Source: FEN-1297 sp046705645 (GTDB lineage: Bacteria > Bacteroidota > Ignavibacteria > Ignavibacteriales > Ignavibacteriaceae). Taken from it: a stretch of DNA of 17,038 nt. Each line of letters begins with the position of its first letter. Within the stretch, counting starts at the first letter, position 1. The notes below the pieces were generated by a model, which did not search any database, was not told where the DNA came from, and saw nothing but the letters and a program-made list of their open reading frames with translations. Below are positions 1 through 7,937 of this stretch, one piece after another. Made by a program: the position numbers and the translations under genes. Location: the NCBI GenBank assembly GCA_046705645.1, contig JBJKQE010000246.1, forward strand, positions 1 through 17,038. Reading direction: 5' to 3'.

Positions 1-2355
1 CTTTTAATTATCATTTCAAGTTCCATCTCTGCACAAGGGATAACAGATCTTATTCAGCCTATTCATTTAACGGCAAATGAAACCGACTCCATCTTAGTAA
101 GTGATATTTTTTATGCTGATAAGTATGAAATACATTTTAAAAAAAATAAGAATATAAAAGTTTCCTACTTACCTAAAATTAATACTCTCTGTTTAACTTC
201 GAATAAAAATTTTGAAGGTATGGATTTAATCGACTTTACTTTCAACGCTAAAAATTATGAACTGCCGGTTACCTCCGAAATTCCACAAGCATATTCATTT
301 ACTTATAAACCGGAAGATAATCCGAAATCCGTTAATTTATTCGGAAGCTTTAACGGATGGAACAGGCAAAGCTTGCCTATGAAATTTGAGAAGGGGGTTT
401 ACCGGATAAAAATAAATTTGGAACCGGGAAGCTACCAATATAGATTTTATGTTGATGGTAAAGAGATTGTTGATCCGACAAATCCGAATAAAGTGCCAAA
501 CGGAATGGGCGAGCTTAATTCAGCTTTCAGCATTTTACCGAGACATACGGAAAGAATTTATCTGGATGTTTTGGGTAAATCATTAACGGATACGAGTGTA
601 AGTCTATTCTTTTATGTTGAAAAAGGGAAAATTTCTTATCCGGTTAATTATTCTAATATTATTGCACTAATCAATAATACTAAAATTCCCGAACGGCAGA
701 TAAAAATAACGGGAAGTAAAATCGAATTAAAAATTGAAGGCGAAGCACTACATCAAAATGTTATAATAAGATTAGCGGTTAATAAGGGTGGTCAAGCTTC
801 CAATATGCAAACCGTTCATTTGTTCAATGGTGTTCCCGCCGGACATGAGAAAAATTTAACTTTACAGGATCAGATTATTTATTCGATAATGATCGATAGA
901 TTTTATAACGGAGATAAAAGCAACGATAAACCTGTAGTACTGCCTGATCTTTCTTTTAAAGCTAATTACCAGGGCGGTGATTTGCAGGGTATCTTAGATA
1001 AAATTAATTCCGGTTATTTTGATTCTCTCGGCATAAATACTTTGTGGATTTCTCCTGTAGTCGATAATCCGGACAGCGCTTACAGAGAGTACCCTGCGCC
1101 GCATAGATTGTATACAGGCTACCATGGTTATTGGCCTTTGCATTCCTCAAAGGTGGAAGAACACTTTGGTAATTTGGCATTGTTAAAAAAAGTAATTTCA
1201 ACTGCTCATCAGCATAGAATAAAAGTATTAATAGATTATGTAGCACATCATGTTTTTATAAGGAATTCTTTATATAAAAAACACCGGGATTGGTTTGGAG
1301 TACTTTATCTTCCGAACGGAAAAAGAAACTTAAGACTCTGGGATGAAGAACGTCTCACAACATGGTTTGATACTTACCTTCCAACCTTTAATTATGTGGG
1401 ATCTATAGCTGCAAGAGACTTTATGACGGACAATGCTGTTTGGTGGCTAAAGCAAACTGATGCCGACGGATTTAGGCATGATGCCGTTAAGCATATTCCG
1501 AATAAATTTTGGCGGCTGCTGACAAGAAAAATCAAAAAGGAAATTGAAATTCCTGAAAAAAGAAAAATCTATCAAATCGGTGAAACTTTCGGAAGCTATA
1601 AATTAGTTTATTCATATGTTAATAACGGTCAGTTGAATGCACAATTTAATTTTAACCTTTACGATGTAGCAATTCCTACTTTTTTAGATCCCGAAGCATC
1701 ATTTAAGAAACTCGATAACGAAGTTCAAAAATCTTTTTTGGTTTACGGCGAAAATAGTTTAATGGGAAATATAATGGATAGCCATGATAAAGTCAGGTTT
1801 ATGGCTTTTGCAGACGGTGAAATACCTTTAGACGGCAATAATGCTTCGGAAATCGGATGGACTGATCCGCCTACAGTTAAACATGAATCAAGTTATGAAA
1901 AGCTTAAACTTTATTTAAGTTATCTGCTGACAATTCCCGGCACTCCGGTAATAGATTATGGAGATGAAATAGGAATGACCGGTGCGGCAGATCCGGATAA
2001 TAGAAGAATGATGCGGTTTGGGAATCAATTATCTTCCTGGGAAAGAGAAACTCTTCATGATGTTAGAAAAATTATAAATATTAGAGATGATAATTCTGCA
2101 TTAAGATATGGAGATTTTCAAACGTTAACAGCCGATACAAATAATTATGTTTATCTTCGTTCGGATATAAATGAAAGAGTATTAGTTGCATTAAATAAAA
2201 GCAGCCAACCTAAAACATTGAATATCCCGTTACCGGAGATTTACCATTTAAATTCCGGAATAGATCTGTATTCTGGCGATAATTATAAAATTATTGATAA
2301 TACAATCTCTATTACCGTTCCGGCAATTGGATTTAGAATAATTAAAGTAGACTAA
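1..2355 (+). CDS. Secreted GH13 alpha-amylase family enzyme (cyclomaltodextrinase/neopullulanase-like), 5' end outside the window
   Basis: Predicted to hydrolyse alpha-1,4 glucans or maltodextrins outside the cytoplasm. The frame is open from base 1, so the ATG at 220 is internal. The first codons read LLIIISSSISAQ, the end of a signal peptide with likely cleavage after SISA, followed by about 80 residues that may be a cyclomaltodextrinase-type N-terminal beta domain. Counting from the ATG at 220, a CBM48-like module spans about 24-106 (FGSFNGW, YQYRFYVDG), then a beta-rich linker to about 205. The GH13 barrel follows: region I DYVAHH 339-344, nucleophile D421 in GFRHDAVKH, acid/base E455 in GETF, and D523 in SHD. 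GDEIGMTG 581-588 with DPDNRRMM is typical of this branch. A C-terminal beta domain closes the protein. All three catalytic acids are present. Exact specificity cannot be read from sequence. No Sus-type transporter gene is visible beside it. Confidence 0.93.
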   Translation, partial: LLIIISSSISAQGITDLIQPIHLTANETDSILVSDIFYADKYEIHFKKNKNIKVSYLPKINTLCLTSNKNFEGMDLIDFTFNAKNYELPVTSEIPQAYSFTYKPEDNPKSVNLFGSFNGWNRQSLPMKFEKGVYRIKINLEPGSYQYRFYVDGKEIVDPTNPNKVPNGMGELNSAFSILPRHTERIYLDVLGKSLTDTSVSLFFYVEKGKISYPVNYSNIIALINNTKIPERQIKITGSKIELKIEGEALHQNVIIRLAVNKGGQASNMQTVHLFNGVPAGHEKNLTLQDQIIYSIMIDRFYNGDKSNDKPVVLPDLSFKANYQGGDLQGILDKINSGYFDSLGINTLWISPVVDNPDSAYREYPAPHRLYTGYHGYWPLHSSKVEEHFGNLALLKKVISTAHQHRIKVLIDYVAHHVFIRNSLYKKHRDWFGVLYLPNGKRNLRLWDEERLTTWFDTYLPTFNYVGSIAARDFMTDNAVWWLKQTDADGFRHDAVKHIPNKFWRLLTRKIKKEIEIPEKRKIYQIGETFGSYKLVYSYVNNGQLNAQFNFNLYDVAIPTFLDPEASFKKLDNEVQKSFLVYGENSLMGNIMDSHDKVRFMAFADGEIPLDGNNASEIGWTDPPTVKHESSYEKLKLYLSYLLTIPGTPVIDYGDEIGMTGAADPDNRRMMRFGNQLSSWERETLHDVRKIINIRDDNSALRYGDFQTLTADTNNYVYLRSDINERVLVALNKSSQPKTLNIPLPEIYHLNSGIDLYSGDNYKIIDNTISITVPAIGFRIIKVD

Positions 2356-2395
2356 AGATGATAAAGCACAATTAAATATTATTTGACTCTTAAAA

Positions 2396-2425
2396 TTTAG
2401 GTTTAGTTTTTTAAAGATAGTTTTG
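2396..2425 (+). promoter_or_regulatory. Candidate Bacteroidota-type promoter of the DUF885 gene
   Basis: TAGTTTTG at 2418-2425 matches the -7 consensus TAnnTTTG. A TTTA at 2396-2399, 18 bp upstream, is a partial -33 element (consensus TTTG). Transcription would begin near 2431, leaving a leader of about 20 nt before the ATG at 2453. The 97-bp gap and this motif suggest the gene can be transcribed apart from the amylase. In AT-rich DNA such matches also arise by chance. Confidence 0.35.
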
Positions 2426-2452
2426 ATTAAACAATTTCATAATAGGTTATAA

Positions 2453-3799
2453 ATGATATTACGCAGAAGCTTTTTTTTCCTTCTTATTGCAATACTTTTT
2501 TCGTCTTGTAAAAATAAAGAACGAAATAATTTTAATAATCAACTGGATGATAAAATGAATAATATAGCGGAAAATTATGTTAAACTAGTATTAAGGGTAG
2601 GGCGGTTAGATAATAATTATGTAGATGCGTACTATGGGCCGTCTGATTGGTATTCGAAAAATGAATTAAAAACCGCTGCCGATTCAAGTGCTTTATTGAA
2701 ACAATGCAGTGCGGAAACGGATAGTCTGCTTAATAATCTTGATGCATTAAAAAATTATAAAGCCGACGGACTAGAAACTTTGAGATTTAGATTTTTATAC
2801 AAACAGCTTTTAGCCGTTAAAACGGAAATATTTATGCTTGAAGGAGGATCACTGTCGTTTGATGATGAAAGCAGGGCTTTATACGATGCTGTTGCTCCTT
2901 CTTATGATAAAGAACATTTTCAAAATATTCTGGATAAGCTGAACAAGATTTTACCCGGGAAGGGAGATATTTCAAAAAGGCTGGAAGATTATAAAAAGAA
3001 TTTTATAATTCCGAAAGATAAATTAAGTTCTGTTTTTGATGCAGCGATAAAAGAATGCAGACGCAGAACATTAGAACATATTAATCTTCCCAAAGGTGAA
3101 AACTTTAAAGTTGAATATGTTACAGACAAACCATGGAGTGCATATAATTGGTATAAGGGAAATTATTTTAGTGTTATTCAGGTAAATACGGATCTTCCTA
3201 TTTATATTGACCGCGCTATTGAACTAGCAGCACATGAAGGATATCCGGGCCATCATGTATACAATACGTTACTTGAAGAAAACCTTGTAAAACAAAAAAA
3301 ATGGATGGAGTATACCGTTTATCCTTTATACAGCCCTCAATCATTGATAGCAGAAGGAACTGCTAATTTCGGAATTCGTATGATATTTCCGGGAAAAGAA
3401 AAAATTAATTTTGAAAAAGAAGTTCTATTCCCTCTAGCCGGGCTGGATACTTCCAAAGCTGAAAATTATGAAGACGTACAAAGTCTGCTGCAGGATTTAA
3501 GTTTTTCGGGCAATGAAGCAGCCAGAAATTATTTAGACAATAAATGGAATAAAAAGCAGGCGCTTAGTTGGCTGGAAAAATATAGCTTAATGTCTCCCGC
3601 AATAGCAGAACAGAGAATAAAATTTATTGAAAAATACAGAAGTTATATAATAAATTATAACCTTGGTGAAGAGATTATTCAAAATTATATAGAGAAGAAG
3701 GGCGGAACGGAAAATCATCCTGAAAAAAGATGGGAGTTGTTTAAATATATTTTAACAACTCCGCAAACTCCTTCGGGTTTGGTTAAATCATCATTATAA
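2453..3799 (+). CDS. DUF885-family lipoprotein, putative metallopeptidase-like
   Basis: The N-terminus has two Arg, a hydrophobic stretch (residues 7-16) and FSSC ending at Cys19, a relaxed lipobox of the kind accepted in Bacteroidota, so the mature protein is probably lipid-anchored outside the cytoplasm. The core motif HEGYPGHH (H261, E262, H267, H268) followed by E301 in IAEGTANF matches the HExxPGH and downstream Glu of DUF885 proteins, resembling a gluzincin-like metal site. Peptidase activity is inferred from the motif, not established. At 448 aa it is shorter than many DUF885 members (usually 550-600 aa) and seems to be a compact form. The ribosome-binding site is weak (AGG at 2444-2446). 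It lies 97 bp after the amylase on the same strand, but no functional link is evident. Confidence 0.85.
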   Translation: MILRRSFFFLLIAILFSSCKNKERNNFNNQLDDKMNNIAENYVKLVLRVGRLDNNYVDAYYGPSDWYSKNELKTAADSSALLKQCSAETDSLLNNLDALKNYKADGLETLRFRFLYKQLLAVKTEIFMLEGGSLSFDDESRALYDAVAPSYDKEHFQNILDKLNKILPGKGDISKRLEDYKKNFIIPKDKLSSVFDAAIKECRRRTLEHINLPKGENFKVEYVTDKPWSAYNWYKGNYFSVIQVNTDLPIYIDRAIELAAHEGYPGHHVYNTLLEENLVKQKKWMEYTVYPLYSPQSLIAEGTANFGIRMIFPGKEKINFEKEVLFPLAGLDTSKAENYEDVQSLLQDLSFSGNEAARNYLDNKWNKKQALSWLEKYSLMSPAIAEQRIKFIEKYRSYIINYNLGEEIIQNYIEKKGGTENHPEKRWELFKYILTTPQTPSGLVKSSL

Positions 3800-3853
3800 G
3801 TTTTCTTTTTGGTAGCAAATAACTAAGTTAAATATATAAGAATTATTAATTAC

Positions 3854-3868
3854 TAGAATAAAATTCTA
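3854..3868. repeat. Short inverted repeat between the DUF885 gene and the AI-2E-family gene
   Basis: TAGAAT (3854-3859), a 3-nt A loop and ATTCTA (3863-3868) form a 6-bp AT-only-ends hairpin in the 136-bp gap. It has no following T-run, so it is a poor terminator candidate. The rest of the gap shows no gene or clear promoter. Confidence 0.25.
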
Positions 3869-3935
3869 AATTCAGCTCGAAAGAATTGTCGGATTAAAAT
3901 TAAATAATTAAGTTCAAATTCTATCGGCAGTTGTA

Positions 3936-5090
3936 ATGGCAAAAAGATTCCGGCTTGATGCTTCTACAAAATTTTTTATATCCGTAATTGGTATAACTAT
4001 AATTGCGATAGTTCTTAAAGAATTAAGCCATATATTTATACCTTTCGTTATCGCCTATTTTTTATTCTTCCTTTTTTCTCCATTGAATAACTTTTTATCA
4101 AACAATAAATTTCCACTGTTTTCAGTCGTCATAATTGATATTCTAATAATGGCATTTCTTTTATGGGGAGTTTCATCATTTATAATAGGAGCATTTGTAA
4201 GGTTCGGCCAGCAAATACCTCAATATTTTAATAAACTGGATCATATAATTTCCGGCGCTGCAATTTCTATGAATATAAAGGATCCGTTTTTCAGATATTT
4301 TTCAATTGAAAGAATTATTGCAAAAATTAATTACCAGCAGCTTGCGGGCGGTATTTTTAGTTCAACTTTTGCATTAATAGGAAACGCATTGTTTATATTA
4401 TTCTTTTTCATTTTTGTAATGACAGGTCATAATACTATTTATGAAGCTATTAAGGACAGGTTTGTTTTTAAGAGAGTTAAACCTGAAATGAAAAAGGTAA
4501 AGAAAAAATATCTCACTTCTGCAGAAAATGTACAAACTGAATTAACGCCTTCATTAAAGGATACTTTAACAATAGAACGGCAGTCAAAGGAAGAGAAACT
4601 GGCAAATACATTTAAAACAATTACCGGGCAGATACAAAGATATATTATTCTTAAGATTCTAATAAACCTTTCCGCCGGCGTTGTTGTATCCGCTTTTCTT
4701 GCAATTCTGGGTGTGGATTTCCCTATTATCTGGGGCTTGTTTGTTTTCCTGTTCAATTTTATCCCGACAATTGGCTCTGCAATTTCTTTAATATTGCCGG
4801 TTACTATGGCTTTGCTTGAATATGAGTCGTTTACATTTGCATTAATTGTAGCATTAATTTTAGTAGCAATACAAACCTTGTTTTTCAATATAATTGAGAC
4901 CAGCCTTGTAGGGAAAAGATTAAATTTAAATCCATTGTTAATTCTGCTTGCTGTTCTTATTTGGGGCTATATTTGGGGCATAATCGGAATGCTTTTAGCA
5001 ATACCTTTAACTGCTATAATAAAGATAATTATTTCAAATTCTAATTCCCGAAACCTGAATTTTTTGGGCGACCTGATGAGCAAAGGTTGA
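3936..5090 (+). CDS. AI-2E family (PF01594, TqsA/YdiK-like) membrane transporter
   Basis: An inner-membrane protein of 384 aa with the helix layout of the AI-2E/PerM family: hydrophobic segments around 12-50, 62-88, 146-163, 236-292, 300-322 and 334-366. Family signatures are visible: NFIPTIGSAISLILP (274-288) corresponds to the conserved NFIPxIG loop, and NPLLILLAVLIWG with GIIGMLLAIPL (332-357) to the C-terminal signature. Members export small solutes, signalling molecules or ions; the substrate cannot be predicted here. The cytoplasmic loop between the fourth helix and the GQIQRYI segment (about 164-231) is some 30 residues longer than usual for the family and very Lys-rich at 179-191. No clear Shine-Dalgarno precedes the ATG. 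Its end converges on the DUF4922 gene with only 26 bp between them and no visible hairpin. Confidence 0.9.
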   Translation: MAKRFRLDASTKFFISVIGITIIAIVLKELSHIFIPFVIAYFLFFLFSPLNNFLSNNKFPLFSVVIIDILIMAFLLWGVSSFIIGAFVRFGQQIPQYFNKLDHIISGAAISMNIKDPFFRYFSIERIIAKINYQQLAGGIFSSTFALIGNALFILFFFIFVMTGHNTIYEAIKDRFVFKRVKPEMKKVKKKYLTSAENVQTELTPSLKDTLTIERQSKEEKLANTFKTITGQIQRYIILKILINLSAGVVVSAFLAILGVDFPIIWGLFVFLFNFIPTIGSAISLILPVTMALLEYESFTFALIVALILVAIQTLFFNIIETSLVGKRLNLNPLLILLAVLIWGYIWGIIGMLLAIPLTAIIKIIISNSNSRNLNFLGDLMSKG

Positions 5091-5116
5091 AAATTATAAA
5101 TAAAATGTACCCTTCT

Positions 5117-6151
5117 TTATTTTAATTTCTTTTTTAATGAAGATTTTATATAATCAAAATGTTCTTTACCTATCGTTATTTCCTGAAATATTTTTTGAAG
5201 ATGCTCCCTGGTAATTTTTTTAAAGTCCTTTTCTAAAGGCATAATACATATCCCTCCGCAATCAACTACGGCAGGACTAATTAATATATTTTTATCACCT
5301 TCTTCAAAATAATAAGACGGGCGGTGCTTGTTTCGTAAAAAAATGATTATGCTCCAGCCCGATTCCTGCTTATACGAGGAAAGTATATTCATCATAGGTT
5401 CTTCATCATTATTGACTATTGATGAATAAGCGTCATAAAAAATATTAAATGAATTTAGAATTGCTTTTTCAGAGTTACCTTTTATAGCTATATATCTTCT
5501 TAGCCCGTCGTCTATTCCGCTTACTGTTAATTTATCATTCTGTATTAATGTTTCTCCATATTTTTCTTTTATTAATTCAAATTCTGTTTCAATTGGCATA
5601 AAAATTTTGTTGCCGGCTTGAAAATGAAGATGATCCGGGGCAGAGGCTCCGCATTTTGGGCCATTATAAAATACAGTATAATATTGCGACATATCCTTGC
5701 TGAAAGATAAAAGTATATCAAAAGATTCTTTTATGCTTTGTGCGAAATGATTAATATTAGAAAGAGTAAAATGTTCCGGGAAAATCGGATATGGATTGCA
5801 GAGTATTAAATATTCATGTTTATATAAGATGCCTTTTTGTTCTTCCGGCAAGTTTTCATAACATAAAAAACATTTCCTATTGTTTATCGAATTTATATCA
5901 ACCTTTGCAGAACTGGAAATTATTCTACCCGGATTAAATTGAATTTTTATCTTAAAGTCATGAAAATCAAATTCCTTTAATTGAACCGAATCTAGAGACC
6001 TATACCCTGAGGCAAGTTGTTTCCATGATTCCCTTTGAGATCCCAGCAGTATTTTTGCTGCACTTCCGTAATCATTTTTATGTATAAAAGCTTCCGCTTT
6101 TTCATCTTCAAACAAAATATTTTCAATTAGCTTTTTATTTACCTGGGCCAT
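5117..6151 (-). CDS. DUF4922-family protein, GalT/HIT-like nucleotidyltransferase or phosphorylase
   Basis: A cytoplasmic 344-aa protein. GPKCGASAPDHLHFQAG (164-180) contains HxHxQ (H174, H176, Q178), the active-site pattern of the GalT branch of the HIT superfamily, which includes galactose-1-P uridylyltransferase, Ap4A phosphorylase and GDP-hexose phosphorylases. CFLC (C94, C97), then NPYPIFPEHF with H127, and H174 mirror the CxxC...H...H zinc site of GalT. By analogy H176 would carry the nucleotidyl intermediate; this mapping is inference. The conserved GPxCGASAPDHLHFQ block is what I associate with DUF4922 proteins of Bacteroidota. A GGAAG stretch about 11 bases before the ATG may be its ribosome-binding site. 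It is the last gene of the four-gene minus-strand cluster, 125 bp after the GT2 gene; a large inverted repeat lies in that gap. Substrate unknown. Confidence 0.82.
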   Translation of the reverse strand: MAQVNKKLIENILFEDEKAEAFIHKNDYGSAAKILLGSQRESWKQLASGYRSLDSVQLKEFDFHDFKIKIQFNPGRIISSSAKVDINSINNRKCFLCYENLPEEQKGILYKHEYLILCNPYPIFPEHFTLSNINHFAQSIKESFDILLSFSKDMSQYYTVFYNGPKCGASAPDHLHFQAGNKIFMPIETEFELIKEKYGETLIQNDKLTVSGIDDGLRRYIAIKGNSEKAILNSFNIFYDAYSSIVNNDEEPMMNILSSYKQESGWSIIIFLRNKHRPSYYFEEGDKNILISPAVVDCGGICIMPLEKDFKKITREHLQKIFQEITIGKEHFDYIKSSLKKKLK

Positions 6152-6208
6152 TTAAAAAATTCTTCCAGTTAATTTAATAAAAATACTATAAGTAAAAATT
6201 TAACTGCT

Positions 6209-6242
6209 AAATGATCAATAAATTTAAATTAATTGATCATTT
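6209..6242. repeat. Perfect 11-bp inverted repeat with palindromic centre, between GT2 and DUF4922 genes
   Basis: AAATGATCAAT (6209-6219) and ATTGATCATTT (6232-6242) are exact reverse complements, and the 12-nt spacer is itself largely palindromic (AATTTAAATT at 6221-6230). It lies 58-91 bp upstream of the DUF4922 start and 35 bp beyond the GT2 stop. On the minus strand no T-run follows, so it is not a classic intrinsic terminator for GT2. It could be a dyad operator, an RNA-processing hairpin, or a weak terminator for plus-strand transcription, where TTTTT overlaps its end. Confidence 0.55.
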
Positions 6243-6276
6243 TTAACATGGAGTTTATAAAAAGGACAGCTAATAT

Positions 6277-7755
6277 TTATTTTAAAACTTTTGAAGAAAT
6301 AAATTTTTGTCTTGCTAAAATTTCAAAAGTCCTTAATCTGTCTTTATACAAATTATTGGCATTTTGCTTTTCTACCGGTAATACTGCATCGGTATTATCT
6401 TCCCATCTGCGGCATAAATAGAGGACATCGTAAATCCTTCCAATCTGGTAACGTCGGGAAATTGTTAACCCGATGGCATAGTCTTCTCCGTAACTTACAT
6501 TAGGAATCTTTATTTTTCTTAGTAGTGGGATAAAAAATGCCCTGGGCGCACCAAGGCCGTTTATTCTTAAAGCATTATTTCTACCGTTATCTAACGTCCA
6601 TTCTTTGTGATCTATAATTCCGGGCGGCAGTTCTGTTAAATTAAAATCGGTCAATTTATATGTCCCTACAACCATAGCACACTTTTCCTTCTTAAATAGA
6701 TCAACAATTTTTTGAACCGTGTTTTCATCTGAGTAGATGTCATCACTATCGAGTTGAACTCCGAATCTTCCGCAGCTGTTATGATGAACAGCTTCGTTCC
6801 AGCATCCGCCGATTCCTAAGTCAAACCTTTGCGGAATTATATGTAAAACTCTCTTATCTTTTCTTGCAAATTCTTTTAGGATATCTGTTGTTCCGTCAGT
6901 TGAATGATTATCGACTACAATTAAATTAAAAGGGAAATTTGTCCTTTGTCTCAAAACAGATTCCACGGCATCCCTAATTGTTTTAGCCCTGTTTTTTACC
7001 GGGATTATTACCGAAGCCTCATTTTCAAAACTGCCTTCAGTAAAATCAATCTTTTCAAATTCAGGCGGAAGATAAGCCCCTATTTTTTTTAAATACTCGG
7101 TAGCGGCCTTTTCCATTTCAATTTGGACTTCTCTATTTCTTGGATTTACATAATCAAACAATTTCTCTCCGGTTTTTCTAAGATCAGTTTCGACCGTTGT
7201 ATAAAGATATTCGGGAATTCTGACGAGCGGATAATTCATAGATATATGAAGTCTAAGTGCATAAAGACCGGAAAATTGATATTCAATTGAATTTACCTGG
7301 GCAGCCCGGTTGATCGCTTCCTTATTTAAAATAAGCAAGGGACCGAAATTAAAATCATCCCTTATACTTCCAAGCTGGTAATCAATTACAGGATGCACGT
7401 TTCTTTCTTCATCTTTTACTTCATAGTAATCCGAATATATTATACCCGCTCCCGTAATTTCCGCCGTATCAACAAATCTTTCCAAAGCAAATTGGCCTAA
7501 TTTGATTTTTGTATCTTGCGTTAAAAATAATGCAAAACCTTCTGCTGTATTTTTATTAATTAATTTAATTGTTTCACTGCCGAACAAATTATTTATTTTC
7601 AATACCTCACAATTATCACATTTGTCAAGATCCGAATTCAATTTGCTTAAAAGGTAAACTTTATCAACATATCCCGTCTCGGATAACTCATTAACCGTTT
7701 CCAATGTATAATCATTCCCGTTGTAAGGTAGGAAAGCTGTAATTTTTTTGAACAT
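6277..7755 (-). CDS. Two-domain family 2 glycosyltransferase
   Basis: A soluble 492-aa protein with no membrane helix, apparently holding two GT-A-like units. The C-terminal unit, from about residue 246, is a typical GT2 domain: ASVIIPVKNRAKTI, VVDNHSTDGT (280-289), the metal/nucleotide-binding LDSDD (335-339), and the acceptor-side GED at 423-425 near the RRWEDNTDA block. The N-terminal half (1-230) looks like a degenerate GT-A fold with YSDYYEV (107-113) in the place of a DxD. The junction (FDYVNPRNREVQIEME, 200-215) is strongly patterned and probably family-specific. The start is supported by AAGGTG at 7764-7769, 8 bases before the ATG. TAATTTTG (minus strand, 7814-7821) fits a -7 box but lacks a clear -33 partner. 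It lies between the GT4 and DUF4922 genes. Donor and acceptor are unknown. Confidence 0.88.
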   Translation of the reverse strand: MFKKITAFLPYNGNDYTLETVNELSETGYVDKVYLLSKLNSDLDKCDNCEVLKINNLFGSETIKLINKNTAEGFALFLTQDTKIKLGQFALERFVDTAEITGAGIIYSDYYEVKDEERNVHPVIDYQLGSIRDDFNFGPLLILNKEAINRAAQVNSIEYQFSGLYALRLHISMNYPLVRIPEYLYTTVETDLRKTGEKLFDYVNPRNREVQIEMEKAATEYLKKIGAYLPPEFEKIDFTEGSFENEASVIIPVKNRAKTIRDAVESVLRQRTNFPFNLIVVDNHSTDGTTDILKEFARKDKRVLHIIPQRFDLGIGGCWNEAVHHNSCGRFGVQLDSDDIYSDENTVQKIVDLFKKEKCAMVVGTYKLTDFNLTELPPGIIDHKEWTLDNGRNNALRINGLGAPRAFFIPLLRKIKIPNVSYGEDYAIGLTISRRYQIGRIYDVLYLCRRWEDNTDAVLPVEKQNANNLYKDRLRTFEILARQKFISSKVLK

Positions 7756-7763
7756 TTCAATTT

Positions 7764-7769
7764 CACCTT
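7764..7769 (-). promoter_or_regulatory. Ribosome-binding site of the GT2 gene
   Basis: On the minus strand AAAGGTGA precedes the ATG at 7755 with 8 bases between the AAGGTG core and the start. It is one of the few good Shine-Dalgarno matches in the window and fixes this start. Confidence 0.6.
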
Positions 7770-7790
7770 TTTTATAATAATAACTTAAAC

Positions 7791-7937
7791 TTACTTATTA
7801 ACCCAAGAAGAAACAAAATTAGAAAGCCAAAACAACGGCGAATAAAAAATTATAAGACAATTCAGGCTTATTCTTAAAAGATTAAAAATTACAGGCAGGA
7901 TATCTGATCGTATAGTTAAAAACCTAATTCCATTTAT
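7791..7937 (-). pseudogene. Possible remnant: start-less 48-codon open frame between the GT4 and GT2 genes
   Basis: In the 168-bp gap the minus strand is open from after a TAA at 7938-7940 to a TAA at 7791-7793, overlapping the end of the GT4 gene in another frame. It has no ATG, GTG or TTG start at its beginning. The translation is hydrophobic and aromatic, ending FYSPLFWLSNFVSSWVNK, with two Trp and a membrane-helix-like stretch, which looks more like the C-terminus of a lost protein than random AT-rich sequence. I do not recognise the family. A chance open frame is a real alternative. Confidence 0.25.

Noticed and set aside
220..222. ATG as the start of the amylase gene
   Set aside because: The reading frame is open upstream to base 1 and encodes a signal-peptide-like end, and no ribosome-binding site precedes this ATG.
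4439..4888. 149-codon open frame on the minus strand inside the AI-2E gene
   Set aside because: It is antisense to a clear membrane-protein gene; its translation lacks any recognisable domain and has no ribosome-binding site.
6233..6503. Short plus-strand open frames over the 3' end of the GT2 gene
   Set aside because: They lie antisense to well-supported GT2 coding sequence, and part of one overlaps the inverted repeat.
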